From the NCBI RefSeq assembly GCF_051014445.1, contig NC_135141.1, positions 1 to 64,000 on the forward strand: a stretch of DNA of 64,000 bases, given 5' to 3'. Shown in pieces: positions 1 through 9,410 of the stretch (position 1 is its first letter; every line of letters begins with the position of its first letter). The stretch comes from Colletes latitarsis (lineage: Eukaryota > Arthropoda > Insecta > Hymenoptera > Colletidae). The notes under the pieces are model-generated. The model saw nothing but the letters and a program-made list of their open reading frames with translations, ran no database searches and had not been told where the DNA came from. A program made the position numbers and the translations under genes.

Positions 1-856
1 AAAATGATTGCAATTGACCCCCGGAACCGACAATAATTTTTGCAGAACGATTTGAAATTTTTTTTTTTCGTCGAAAAATTTAGGCACCTACCCCCTGTCG
101 ATTTTTGTTAAAAATTCCTTTTTCATTTTTAGTAATTTTGTTTGATGTTCTACAGAAAAGTTGTCTAATACTTTTTTGTAGGTACCCATGAGCTCTACTT
201 CAGAAAAAAGTTTCATTGAAATATATTCACAATTGTAGGAGTTATGGCTGTTTGAAAATTGGACCATTTTTATGGGGTTTTTCTCATTTTGCGGGGTCAA
301 GGACCAACCTTTCGAATATTTTTGCGATTTGTACATCATTTGTCTCCACCAAAATACGCGTAGTTTGCTTTTTTAAACATTAAAATCGTCCAATCCGTTC
401 AGAAGTTATGACGTTTTAAAGATTCGCATGAAAATTCGGGCAGACATTTCTGGCCAGAAATTAGATTTTCGTTAAGGAATTTTTTTCACGAAACTGAGTA
501 GGATTTCGGGGGTATGTCTGTTGACCAAAAATGCTTGCAATTGACCCCTGCAACTAAAAATAATTTTTCCAAGACGATTCAAAAGTCTTTCTTTCGCCGA
601 AAAATTTCAGCACCTATCCGATTTTTTTTCTCGAAAGTGGATAGGATATCGAAGACATGTGTATTCACCAAAAATGATTGTAATTGACCCCCGCAGCCGA
701 AAATAATTTTTCCAGAACAATTTGAAATTTTTGAATTTAATTGTTAATAACTTTTTAACGAAGCCTCCATTAACAAATTGGTATTCTTGATTTTCGTCTT
801 ATTTTGGCCTCTAGAATCCTCTATTAAAATTTTTCCCAGGAGTGGCCAAACACCCT
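1..856 (-). mobile_element. Family-X element X1 in T0 (left end outside window)
   Basis: Right part of X1, ending at CACCCT before ATATATAG. Confidence 0.8.
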
Positions 857-997
857 ATATATAGTGCATGATCGCTTCGCATGGAAAGTCAATAAATCTT
901 CAAAAAGCGTCCAGGTCCGATTTCGAGAAATGTAAGGTCTGTTAGTCACGATGGCTTTTGCCATTTACTGACGATCCGAACGTGTGGCGATTGGCGA

Positions 998-1200
998 TGC
1001 CAGGCCTGCTTTCGAGAAATGTAAGCGACGTCAGCGATGCAAGAGCGAGAAGGAAAGCGAGTATCAGCCTGTTCTTCTCGCTTCTTCCGAAACTCTACGA
1101 GCTCACGTATACGCAATTGGGCATAGTGTGCGAAAGTGGAATGAGGAGTTCCTGGGGCCCCCGATGCGCGGTTTGATAATACTGATTTCGAGTCGCAAAT
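998..1200 (+). repeat. Unknown module B in element T0
   Basis: Copy of the module at 12109-12311. Confidence 0.6.
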
Positions 1201-1595
1201 ACGTTTTTGCCAAGTTATTTTTTAAATAAATGATGTATTACAATTTAAAATAAAAAATAGAGGATTTGCGGTGTACGTATCAATGAGATAAATTCTTAGG
1301 TATTTTAATAATCTTGAAATTTTTAAATAACCTTAATCGATTGATTATACCAATGAAATTAATCGATTAATGTCCAATTATGGACCGAACAGCTTTCATT
1401 TCGTTAAAAAATAATACAATTTCTGAAATTTCATTTTTTGTCTCACTTCCTCTTTTGTTCATTTCCAAATCTGTTGGTAACGTTGCGAGTGACACGGAAA
1501 TGGTAATGGGGCTCTAGAGCCCCAGAGAATCGGGCCGAAAAAATACATTAGGTGATAGGTCTACTCGTATACCTCGTCGGTGGTCGTACCTCGTA

Positions 1596-1623
1596 CTTTT
1601 TACCTTATACTTGAGGTAAAAAG
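1596..1623. repeat. Inverted repeat next to the insertion site
   Basis: CTTTTTACCT (1596-1605) and AGGTAAAAAG (1614-1623) form a perfect 10-bp stem with an 8-base loop, 6 bases after the target duplication. The same hairpin follows every filled and empty site (for example 12707-12734 and 42603-42630), so it belongs to the base unit. It may have marked the insertion target. Confidence 0.7.
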
Positions 1624-2282
1624 GGGTATAACCGGGTAAAACAGTTTTATGACATTACCTGCTAACTCATGTTACTGTTCTGATGAAAATGAAACGCTAT
1701 GTTTTGTATTCGACTATGTCCTTTTAAAATTTTTAATCCAACCCATACTTTGTATTAAACTGGTAAACGGGATCACTTTTCTTTTGTGGTTTAAACGGTT
1801 TGGTGGTGCACGTTATTAATTTTGATGGATCGATACAATTATTTTTTTATGCAAAGTTAAGCCAAATCAAACTAGTTAATATATATTTAGTTCGTCATAA
1901 CAAATTGATAATTATACGGTTATCTAAAAACATATCGAGGAAAATCATTATTAATTAATTTCTGCAACTATTAATTCTACTACTAAGTTTTGTTTATGTT
2001 ATAAAAATAAGATAATAACTCTTCTTATTGAAAAATCCCACAGCGTGCACGATACTGGCAAAGAGTGGATTCTCATTTTAATTTATTAATTTTCAATCTT
2101 AAACTATTGATTTTGAAAAATCGTATTAATAATATACATATGTTACGCTCACATATAAGAATAATAATAAGAAAAAAATTTCTTTTTTTTTTCAATAATT
2201 AAAATATGATCAGGGGGTTTTAAAACCCATTTATTTTCGTAAAATAAATTTTACAAAATTTCTTTTTCAAACTACTTACGTA
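1624..2282. other. AT-rich interval with no recognised feature
   Basis: Intergenic-like DNA with A/T runs, stop codons in all frames and no coding or structural signal that I can support. The equivalent stretch is present in all units. Confidence 0.6.
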
Positions 2283-2580
2283 CTTTGCTTATGTGCGCCT
2301 ACATCGTCATGTGCGTCGGAAAGTAAAAATGCCTGGGCAGTCAGTCGAGAATCTCGACTCGAGATTCCAAATCGTATGCCGTTGACGGGAGGTCGGATTT
2401 CAGTTGTTAAGAGCGAGAAGGCAAATGTGAGCCTTTCTCTCTCGACTCTCACGAGGCGGTCCGAAATTACTTCGGGCAGCGTCAGTTTGCCTTTGTCGAC
2501 TTTCCGAAACATTACGAGCTCACGTACGCGTGAGAGAGCACACTATGCCTTCGGTGCACTTCTGGCACCTCTGATTTCAG
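2283..2580 (+). repeat. Unknown GC-richer module C, unit 1
   Basis: A stretch of about 300 bases, clearly richer in GC than its surroundings. It is diverged kin of modules A and B inside the 3,473-bp element. Shared blocks are GGAAAGTAAAAATGCCTGGG (with A), AAGAGCGAGAAGG (with B) and ACGAGCTCACGTA (with B). It contains a near-perfect palindrome at 2349-2367. Overlapping frames on both strands (89 and 78 codons) exist, but the length differences between modules are not codon-sized throughout, so I do not call a gene. It may be a short interspersed repeat or a fragment of a larger transposon. Confidence 0.65.
2349..2367. repeat. 19-bp near-perfect palindrome in module C
   Basis: GAATCTCGACTCGAGATTC is its own reverse complement except at the central base. 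Module A has only half of it (GAGATTCGATATCG on the minus strand), so the palindrome is particular to C. It is repeated in every unit at the matching position. Confidence 0.7.
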
Positions 2581-3169
2581 ACACTTCCTCTAAACCAATC
2601 AAAAAACTTTTCGAACAAAAGTTACACAGAAATGACAACACTTGACAAGAAATTGCAATAGTAGAAATTAGCAAAACAGTTTTTATTCAACAAAAAATCA
2701 AGGTCGTTTCAATTTTTTTTTAACAAAAATATATAATTTTAAATATATAATCGATTTGTTTGTTGTATCTTTGTATTCTCTTTAAAAAAAAAGTGTAAGA
2801 GGTCTTAGGTCGAAAATTGACTGGAATTCTTTAGAAGCTATGATTTTTCTTCCGAATTCCCATTCACGCGACACACTGTCTCCGCTCCGCCGCCCCCGGA
2901 GCAGGATTAAACTTCATTAAATAAACGAAATACAGTTTGAAACCCTCGTATAACACGGTAGATCGGTTCCTATTACAAATGCCGTGTTGTCTGAAACCGT
3001 GTTATATGAGACCTAACCCAGAGCCAGTTCACTCGAAAAGGGAGGGGAGTTATGGTCCGAAAACTTATTAAAAACGAATATTTTTTTTTAATTCAATGAC
3101 AGAATTTACCACACAGTATTTGTTTAAATAAGTAATATATTTAACATAACAGGAAATAATTAAATAAAT

Positions 3170-3289
3170 ATGAATGAGCGCAAGCAGGCTGTTGCAGCTC
3201 GTAATGCAAATCAAAACGTAACATACGAGAAACGTCGCGAGAAGGCGTCCCCAAGACGAAAGAAACAAAACCGTCAACGATGTGAATGA
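3170..3289 (+). other. 39-codon basic open frame in the pogo-like element
   Basis: ATG at 3170 opens a frame beginning MNERKQAVAARNANQ and ending in a Lys/Arg-rich stretch before TGA at 3287. It lies between the left terminus and X2 of the pogo-like element. It could be a relic of a basic transposase N-terminus, but it is too short to assign and an antisense frame covers the same bases. In unit 7 one Glu codon becomes Lys. Coding status is doubtful. Confidence 0.15.
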
Positions 3290-3376
3290 CGCGCATCTCA
3301 ACGACCCATTTTATATCAAACACATATAGATCGCTTTCTCACATTCTACATAAGCAATTTAATTTTTCTATGTATA

Positions 3377-4591
3377 CAGGGTGTTCGACCACCCCTGGGA
3401 AAAATTTTAATGGGAGATTCTAGAGGCCAAAATAAGACGAAAATCAAGAATACCAATTTGTTGATGGAGGCTTCGTTAAAACGTTATTAACAATTAAATT
3501 AAAAAATTTCAAATCGTTTTGGAAAAATTATTTTCGGTTGCCAATTCGGGGGTCAATTACAATCATTTTTTATGAATACACATATCCCCGACAATCCTAC
3601 CCTCCTTCGAGAAAAAAAGTTCGGGTAGGTGGTGAAATTTCTCGGCGAAAAAAAAAATTTTTCAAATCGTTCTAAAAAAATTATTTCCGATTGCAAGGGT
3701 CGATTATAATCATTTTTTATGAATAGATATACCCCGGAAATCCTACCCAGTTTGGAGAAAAAAATTCGAGAAGGTGTGAAATTTTTCAACAAAATTAAAA
3801 AATTTTAAATCGTTCTAAAAAAATTATTTCTGATTGCAGGGACCAATTATAACAATTTTTGGTCGATAGACATACCCTCGAAATCGTAACCATTTTCGAG
3901 AAAAAAATTCCTTACCGAAAATATAATTTCAGGCGAAAAATGCTTCCCGTAAATTTTATGTTTGAATCTTTAAAACACCATAACTTCTGAACGGATTGGA
4001 CGATTTTAATGTTAAAAAAGCCAAACGCCGCGTATTTTAGTGTAGAATATGTAACAATTGTAAAAATATTGGAAAGGTTGTTCCTTGGCCCCGTAATGTT
4101 AGAAAACCCCCATAAAAATGGTCCAATTTTCAACTTAGATAGCCATAACTCCTATAATAGTGAATATATTTCAATGAAACTTTTTTCTCAAGTAGAGCCC
4201 ATAGGTACCTACAAAAAAGTATTAAACAACTTTTCTGTAGGACGTCAAGCGAAATTATTAAAAATCAAAAACGAATTTTTAAGAAAAATCAACAGGGGAT
4301 AGGTAGGTAGGTAGGTAGGTGCCTAAATTTTGTCGGCGAAATTGAAAAGTTTCAAATCGTTCTGGAAAAATTATTTTCGGTTGCGGAGGTAAATTATAAT
4401 CATTTTCGGTGAATAGACATACTCCCGAAATCTTACCCACTTTCGAGAAAAAATTCAGTATTGGCGGAACTTTAAACGTTAATAACTTTTTAACGAAGCC
4501 ACCATCAACAAATTGGTATTCTTGATTTTCGTCTTATTTTGGCCTCTAGAATCTCCCATTAATATTTTTCCCAAGGGTGGCCGAACACCCT
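3377..4591 (+). mobile_element. Family-X TIR element, copy X2, unit 1 (nested)
   Basis: It begins CAGGGTGTTCGACCACCC after TATA and ends GGGTGGCCGAACACCCT before TATA, consistent with TA target duplication. The terminal inverted repeats are about 115 bases long and very similar to each other, both containing GAGGCCAAAATAAGACG or its complement. The interior is built of direct repeats of about 150 bases, each with a CAATTACAATCATTTTT-like block (complement of AAAATGATTGTAATTG) and a GAGAAAAAAATTC block. A 97-codon frame at 4009-4302 lies in it but compares as non-coding with its X1 counterpart. No transposase is present, so this is a MITE-like or internally deleted element. A (TAGG)n tract at 4300-4320 lies in it, and an ATGT microsatellite follows it. 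Confidence 0.8.
4300..4320. repeat. (TAGG)5 microsatellite
   Basis: Five TAGG repeats near the right end of X2, present in all seven units. Confidence 0.9.
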
Positions 4592-4621
4592 TATATATAT
4601 GCATGTATGTATGTATGTATA
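4592..4621. repeat. TA/ATGT microsatellite after X2
   Basis: A TATATATA run followed by four to five ATGT repeats abuts the X2 terminus. It varies between units: TATATATATGC in unit 1, GTATATGTATGC in units 2-4, TATATATATGT in units 5-7. It is one of the diagnostic class markers. Confidence 0.9.
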
Positions 4622-4937
4622 ACAGAAAAGAAAAAAACAAAAAAACACAAAAAATATTATTTTAATTTAACGCAACCTTAATTTAATAAATTATAATTTC
4701 TAATAATATATTTTTTCATGTAAAGCCACTATATTTCTTTCATTATTCTTTCGCGTCATTACTTTAAGGTAATTTAGGTTTTAAATATGTTAAGCAAAAA
4801 TCATGTTATCCAGTGCTGTACAAAGTTTTATGTTTTCGCAATTTTCTTATCGTGTTAGAGCGAAAGCGTGTTATAGGGGATATGATGCCGTGTTGTAGGG
4901 GACAAGCATCCCTGTATAGGGAAATTCTCTTTTACAA

Positions 4938-5183
4938 ATGTCGACGGAATCCCGACGTAACACCTGTATTCACGAGTTGTTATTAATGAAGTTGAAGGTA
5001 GACGATCAACCAAGATTCACACGTAACCAGTCTTCCGAATTCAAGGACACTTCAATTTGGCGACAAGCATGGGATGCTGCTCACGAAATACACGAAACTT
5101 TCGTCGTGAGAGTAGCACGTGAAATTTACTTACATAACCTAAATCGAGCACGTACTCTACCTCACTTACGGGCACGAACGTAA
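4938..5183 (+). other. 81-codon open frame of unknown meaning
   Basis: ATG at 4938 lies 24 bases after the pogo-like right end. The peptide starts MSTESRRNTCIHELLL and ends RTLPHLRART; I recognise no family. The frame is richer in GC than its surroundings and stays open in all seven units (16050, 27163, 38280, 45943, 53624, 61307). The only difference seen is a synonymous ATT/ATC in units 5-7. A good 5' splice-site match (AAAAGGTAAGT, 5218-5228) follows the stop codon. It could be an exon fragment of a captured gene or chance; the units are too similar to test selection. Confidence 0.25.
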
Positions 5184-5228
5184 GGCGATTTATACGGTCG
5201 ATATCGCCGATTTTTACAAAAGGTAAGT

Positions 5229-6410
5229 TTTAACATTTAAGTAAACAAAGCCTCTGTAAGTTTTATTTTCCATACTTCAAAAGTAAAAATAAATGCATGA
5301 AAAAAGAAAAAAACGTTCTTGACAAGTCCTATAAAATACTTGAGTTCAGTTTGTTCATAATTCATCGGTAAAAGAATCTAACTCTATAACAATCCGATAC
5401 ACAAGATATAAAGTCAGTTTCTCCTTTCATTATTAGATGCGTTGACTTTATTTAATTTTATAAATTATGATGATAAGTATGATGATTTTACAGAAAGAGT
5501 TTATTTTTAATATTAAAGATTTCCTATATAAAGACAAGAAGGATATTTTTACCAATATCTATCTATCTATCTTAATATTCTTCACCCACTTGGCCCACTT
5601 ACTTTAACGAGTCTGAGTAAATCATCAGTACTATCAGTACTATCATTTATTAATAAAAATAATAGTTGGATAACATAGAACTTAATATTATTAGTCACAC
5701 CACTAATAAAATGAATCTGCGATTCCATATCCAAAGATATAGTATAAGCTAGAAAATTCAGATTATTCAAGTTACTTCTGTCACTCGTCAAATTTTTTAT
5801 GAAATTCTATGCTAATTCATGCTCTTTAAAATATAATTATAATCTACTGGGACTTTTAGTTAACTTATGTTTTAATAAATCAATAATCAAAGTATCTATA
5901 ATTAATATTAAAATCAAATAAGAGTAGTCGAATTAGTATTAATATTTACTATCAGTCTCTGATATTTAAATTTTATTAAATATTTTAAATCTGTTATCAC
6001 CTTGTTCAAATAATTTATTACTAGCTTTGATAAAATAGATTTTGGGATGGATTTTTTAAGAATGGAATAAAAGGAATTCAGTTGTGAATTTTTATGAGGA
6101 ATAAAGGGATATTATTATACTATCAACATGTATATCGTTCTTTAACTTGCCCATTTAGATATTTATATACTTGTATAAATATAAACCCACACTAAAATCA
6201 TGTAAATATCTAAATCATTTTTAAATCTATGATTTGGAAAATTTTAGGGACTTGGAACTTATTCATCTTTTATCTTACAGTTTTATCACACTTTAGAAGA
6301 TAAAAATCATAATAATAATTTAATTTATTTTGCATAAAAACAGTCCTCTTCGTGCCTTTATATTTTCATTTTCTATGACCAAAAATTCGAAATTCGTTTC
6401 ATTTTTACAA
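5229..6410. other. AT-rich interval with no recognised feature
   Basis: Strongly AT-rich DNA with a short ATCT microsatellite at 5557-5572. The 69-codon minus-strand frame at 5582-5791 shows no recognisable domain. The equivalent interval is present in all units and carries several class markers (near 5900, 5936 and 6259). Confidence 0.6.
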
Positions 6411-6413
6411 AAA

Positions 6414-6441
6414 AAGTGATTGGGATGTCCCCCAATCACTT
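6414..6441. repeat. Perfect 11-bp-stem hairpin
   Basis: AAGTGATTGGG (6414-6424) and CCCAATCACTT (6431-6441) are perfect inverted copies around a 6-base loop, in otherwise AT-rich DNA. The hairpin is unchanged in all seven units (17530, 28644, 39763, 47416, 55097, 62780). It could be the remnant of a small foldback element or simply a stable hairpin; no T-run directly follows. Confidence 0.75.
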
Positions 6442-7190
6442 ATAAGTATCATTTGTCGATTATCTTAAATATCTTATTATATTTTTTCTATACTAAATTT
6501 TCAAACCTCTTTACCTTGATATCTTCTTTTTCATGTAATTTGAATACTTTTCTAAAGTAATCTTTTGTAAAATGTTCTGTTAATCTAAATTATCTAATAA
6601 ATCTATATCAGAATTAGTTAATTCTGTTGTAAGATAAGTGAAAAATCAATGAAGACGAAGTTGCCAATATCAATTAAGTCAACTACTTTTGGTAATACAT
6701 TTGGTTAAACATTCTTTCTTATTTTTTATCTCTGAATTTCGAGATTACACAGATTAAAAAAATTTGTCTCTCTTTATTATTGTATCTATTTTTTCAGAGG
6801 GTAAATAGGTTCGTCATCCCCTTCTTCATTTGGCTTATCTTCATTTTCTTTCTTTCTCTATTTGAAATTTGAAAAGTCTATCCTTCTTTTATTAACTTAA
6901 CCCAGACCTAACCAGACCACAATTCATCTTTCATATATTACTTCTAAATTCTTTCTTATTAATACTTTTCTGTATTAAAAAGTAAGTAGTCTTTCATGTG
7001 ATGCTTATTCAACATTCTTACTACAGCTTGGTGTTGTTGTTGTTGTTTCTTTTTTTTACCAAGAATAAAGTTATTTAAGAAGTTTATGCAGAAAATTTCA
7101 CGTGAAAAATTTATTTTCTTAGAAAAGTACAACGTAGAACTATATATGATATGTTGTTTGTTTATAAAATCATCAATAACTACGTATAAA
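6442..7190. other. AT-rich interval with no recognised feature
   Basis: AT-rich, with a TTTC microsatellite near 6850 (one repeat longer in units 3-7) and a GTT run near 7035 (one repeat longer in unit 1). Nothing else is supportable. Confidence 0.6.
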
Positions 7191-7433
7191 TATGGAATTA
7201 TTCTATATTCTAACATTTTTCAATAATTGTATTAACCATATATCCAAGCTAACCAGTTTAGCCAGCATATGGACTTCTTTAACAGTTCTCCGTATTCCTT
7301 CAAATAGCATGTCATTAGTGTTGTACGCACTGCATCTCATATTATACACAATTAATGTGACTTTTATACATATTATGCAACTGTATTATATCAACAAAGG
7401 GTGTACAAACCCGTAAATAAATAAATAAATAAA
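7191..7433 (+). mobile_element. Possible 5'-truncated non-LTR retroposon 3' end, unit 1
   Basis: The block ends in a small hairpin GGGTGTACAAACCC (7399-7412), then G and (TAAA)5 (7414-7433). A terminal hairpin followed by a short A-rich tandem tail is common at the 3' end of insect non-LTR retrotransposons. The 74-codon frame across it shows no reverse transcriptase motif. The left boundary is arbitrary and I found no clear target duplication, so the call rests mainly on the tail. Confidence 0.4.
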
Positions 7434-7770
7434 GAAGTATTAAAAAGAGGGTAACGTGGAACTTGAAATGATTTTTTAGTTATTTTCTTTGGATATTAAA
7501 GTAGATTTCATTGGATGTAAGAGTAGATGTAATTGGACAGTTAAGTATTTTTTATTATACTGTTAAAGCAATGTGTTTTAAGGGGAGGAGGTTTAAACAC
7601 CTCGCCTAACCTAACCTCGTCCGGATCTCGAGGGAAGGAACGCTGGGCAAATGGAAAATAATCGGTGCAAGTTGAATTTATTTTCGCTTAGTCGCCTTAT
7701 ACGATTAAGCCGTTTATTTCTTCTTAAATTTTACTCTTAATTACAATAGATAGAAGAAAATAATTTTCTA
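7434..7770. other. Interval with CCTAACCTAACC and no gene
   Basis: Contains GAGGTTTAAACACCTC, a short imperfect palindrome, directly followed by GCCTAACCTAACCTCG. The CCTAA motif resembles the insect telomere repeat but there are only about 2.4 copies, so no telomeric role can be claimed. The window ends within this stretch in unit 7. Confidence 0.5.
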
Positions 7771-8330
7771 ATTTGTTGATGGCGACTTCGTTAAAAAGTT
7801 TTCGGGGGTAAAATGATTGTAATTGACCCCCGCAACCGCAAATAATTTTTCCAAAACGATTTGAATTGAATTTGTTTTCCCGTCGAACAACCGTTTTCAC
7901 ACCTTCTCGAATTTTTTTCTAGAAAGTGGGTAGGATTTCTGGGGTATGTCTAGTCACCAAAAATGATTGTAATTGACCCCCACAGCTAACAATATTTTTT
8001 TCAGAACGATTTGAAATATTTTAATTTCGTCGAAAAATTTCACACCTTCTCGAATTTTTTTCTAGAAAGTGGGTAGGATTTCGAGGGTATGTGTCATTTG
8101 GTCACAATGACCAAAAATGATTGTAATTGACCCCCGCAACCGAAAATAATTTTTCCAAAACGATTTGAATTGAATTTTTTGTTTCTCTGTCACCTAATTA
8201 GATTTTCGGTAAGGAATTTTTTTCTCGAAAATGCGTAGGATCTCGGGGGTATGTGTAATGACCAAAAATTATTGCAATTTACCCTCACAACCGAAAATAA
8301 TTTTTTTAGAACGATTTGAAAAATTTTTTA
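7771..8330 (+). repeat. Family-X internal repeat block X3, unit 1
   Basis: Four blocks spaced about 150 bases apart contain AATGATTGTAATTGACCCCC-like cores (near 7813, 7964, 8118 and 8270), each followed by AATAATTTTT and ACGATTTGAA. These are the internal repeats of family X in X1 orientation. The left edge keeps part of the X subterminal sequence (TTTGTTGATGGCGACTTCG) but there is no CAGGGTGTTC terminus on either side, so this is a fragment of a family-X element. Confidence 0.75.
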
Positions 8331-8802
8331 CCTCTTGTTTTGTAGTTGTTCCTTCCGATCCATAGGATTTAAAAGATTTATGAAAAATCTTTTAAATGTT
8401 TCATATAAATCTTGGCAAGAATTAAATTTTCTGTAAAAAAAAATTAAATAAATTTGTTCTCTGCCTTCTCTAGAAAAGAAAAAATTAAATGAGATGAAAT
8501 CTTATACATTACATGCTTACTTAAATCGCATTGAAAACGAATACCACAAATGTTTCAGAATAATCTGCAAAATGGTCTCACTCGCAAAGGGTTAATTGAG
8601 AAATAAATGTTTGGTAATTGAAAACAGGTAAGCAGGTTATTAACCAGCTGTTTTTTTCGCTAAGACAAATTGAAAACTCGGTTCTAACAAGGAAAAGTTG
8701 GAATGGTACCCGGTTTTGGGTTAGGTTTTACTTTAAGATATGTATTATTAAAGTTATTACAGGTACTATTTTCCGAAATAGAACTATATTCTATTCACCA
8801 CT
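8331..8802. other. AT-rich interval with no recognised feature
   Basis: AT-rich spacer between X3 and the SINE-like sequence. The 88-codon frame at 8618-8884 runs through it into the SINE-like region and is not credible as a gene. TTTAAAAGATTTATGAAAAA near 8369 and its partial complement form a weak hairpin. Confidence 0.5.
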
Positions 8803-8900
8803 AATCAGCGTGGCCGTGAGTGATAAGGTGTTTGCCTGCAAGTTCGAGCTTCTTCTTTTGCTCTGCAGATTCGAACCCTGGTAGAAGAAATCTTTTTTTT
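8803..8900 (+). mobile_element. tRNA-derived SINE-like sequence, unit 1
   Basis: GCGTGGCCGTGAGTGATAAGG (8808-8828) resembles the D-arm/A-box of type II (Ser/Leu-like) tRNAs. GAGCTTCTTCTTTTGCTC (8846-8863) can fold as a long variable arm, and AGATTCGAACCC (8868-8879) is a good B box. A run of eight T (8893-8900) follows and would end Pol III transcription. The acceptor halves (ATCAGCG and GTAGAAG) do not pair and the T stem is poor, so it is not a working tRNA. A SINE head or tRNA pseudogene fits best; it might still be transcribed by Pol III. Confidence 0.6.
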
Positions 8901-9213
8901 ATTTTTTCAATCATGTACACATAACATGTGACATTATATTTTTGTATGCCCTTCGAATATTTCTTTTTTTTTAAGTTGAATTTAACCAAAATTACATTTA
9001 TAACATAATATGTTATTTTCAAAGTACGAAGTACATGAATCTGGATGGTACTTTTCGTAAAAACAGTCAAAACATAAAAATTTCAAGCACCACGTGCATC
9101 TAACGAAAGTTCTGTTTTCACAGAAATTACAAAATTTTCTATTTAATGATGATGATGGTGGAATGGAATGACCGCTTCATTTACATTGATAAAATGTGAA
9201 CGATTTTCGGATA
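8901..9213. other. AT-rich left flank of the insertion site
   Basis: No gene. This flank is where long and short units differ most: short units have a 16-base insertion, GAAAAATGATGG for GGATGG, T for A before GTACGAAG, and ACAGAAATTATTTTC for ACAAAATTTTC. A small (GAT)n run near 9148 is shared. Confidence 0.6.
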
Positions 9214-9410
9214 GTCGTACCACAGACGAGATATACGAGTAGATCAATCACCTTATGGACTTTCGCGGCCGAATCTGACTGCCATACCGACCTGAAAATT
9301 CGGAGGTGATGTTAGCGGCCTCTTCTCATGGATGGCGATCAGTTGAGAAACTATTCACTGAATTAGTATTGATGGGCAGAAAGCTGTAGTGTGTGCGTAA
9401 ATACATGTGA

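Larger units (their letters stand above)
1..1582 (+). mobile_element. 3,473-bp TIR element, copy T0 (right part only)
   Basis: Right-hand portion of the element described at 9221-12693, cut by the window start. It ends in CTCGTCGGTG at 1582, followed by GTCGTAC at 1583-1589. I noticed no difference from the matching part of T1. Confidence 0.9.
2933..4914 (+). mobile_element. Pogo/Tigger-like non-autonomous element, unit 1, split by X2
   Basis: The left end is TA|CAGTTTGAAACCC and the right end is AAGCATCCCTG|TA, giving a TA duplication. The ends read as imperfect inverted repeats converging on ATAACACGG (left) and ACAACACGG (right, reverse complement). Near each end the motif CGTGTTRT/CGTGTTAG occurs three times, an arrangement like transposase-binding subterminal repeats. 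The element is 1,982 bases, of which about 1,215 belong to nested X2, leaving about 767 bases of its own. No DDE transposase is visible, only a 39-codon basic frame at 3170-3289. The TA duplication and CAG start are typical of pogo/Tigger elements; the family is inferred, not proved. Confidence 0.7.
1583..9220 (+). repeat. Base unit 1 (long class, flanked by element on both sides)
   Basis: This unit runs from the right-hand GTCGTAC at 1583 to the left-hand GTCGTAC at 9214-9220. It is the reference copy for the sub-features described in detail below. Unit-specific traits are one extra GTT in the run near 7035, a T in CGAATTAGT near 5936 where other units have A, and two 'short-class' alleles: CCCTTATATATATG after X2, and absence of a CATA insertion near 5900. 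Confidence 0.95.

Noticed and set aside
4009..4302. 97-codon frame in X2 and its 83-codon relative in X1 (88-339 minus) as a conserved protein
   Set aside because: Over about 53 alignable codons, I counted two synonymous and about a dozen amino-acid-changing differences between X1 and X2. That is not purifying selection. Both lie in the central segment of transposase-less family-X elements.
6959..7216. Frame with a poly-Gln tract
   Set aside because: The Gln run is the complement of a GTT microsatellite that varies by one repeat between unit 1 and the others. The rest of the frame is AT-rich and unrecognisable.
7594..7617. Interstitial telomere repeat
   Set aside because: Only about 2.4 CCTAA units are present. 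Such short runs are common in insect genomes and carry no evidence of telomere origin.
7771..8330. CRISPR-like regularly spaced repeats
   Set aside because: The roughly 150-base periodicity comes from diverged direct repeats of a transposon family; there are no short identical repeats with unique spacers, and the genome context is eukaryotic.
8803..8900. Functional tRNA gene (Ser/Leu-like, or Cys by its GCA triplet)
   Set aside because: Acceptor halves do not pair, the T stem is mismatched and the D-arm has extra bases, so a SINE or pseudogene is the better call.
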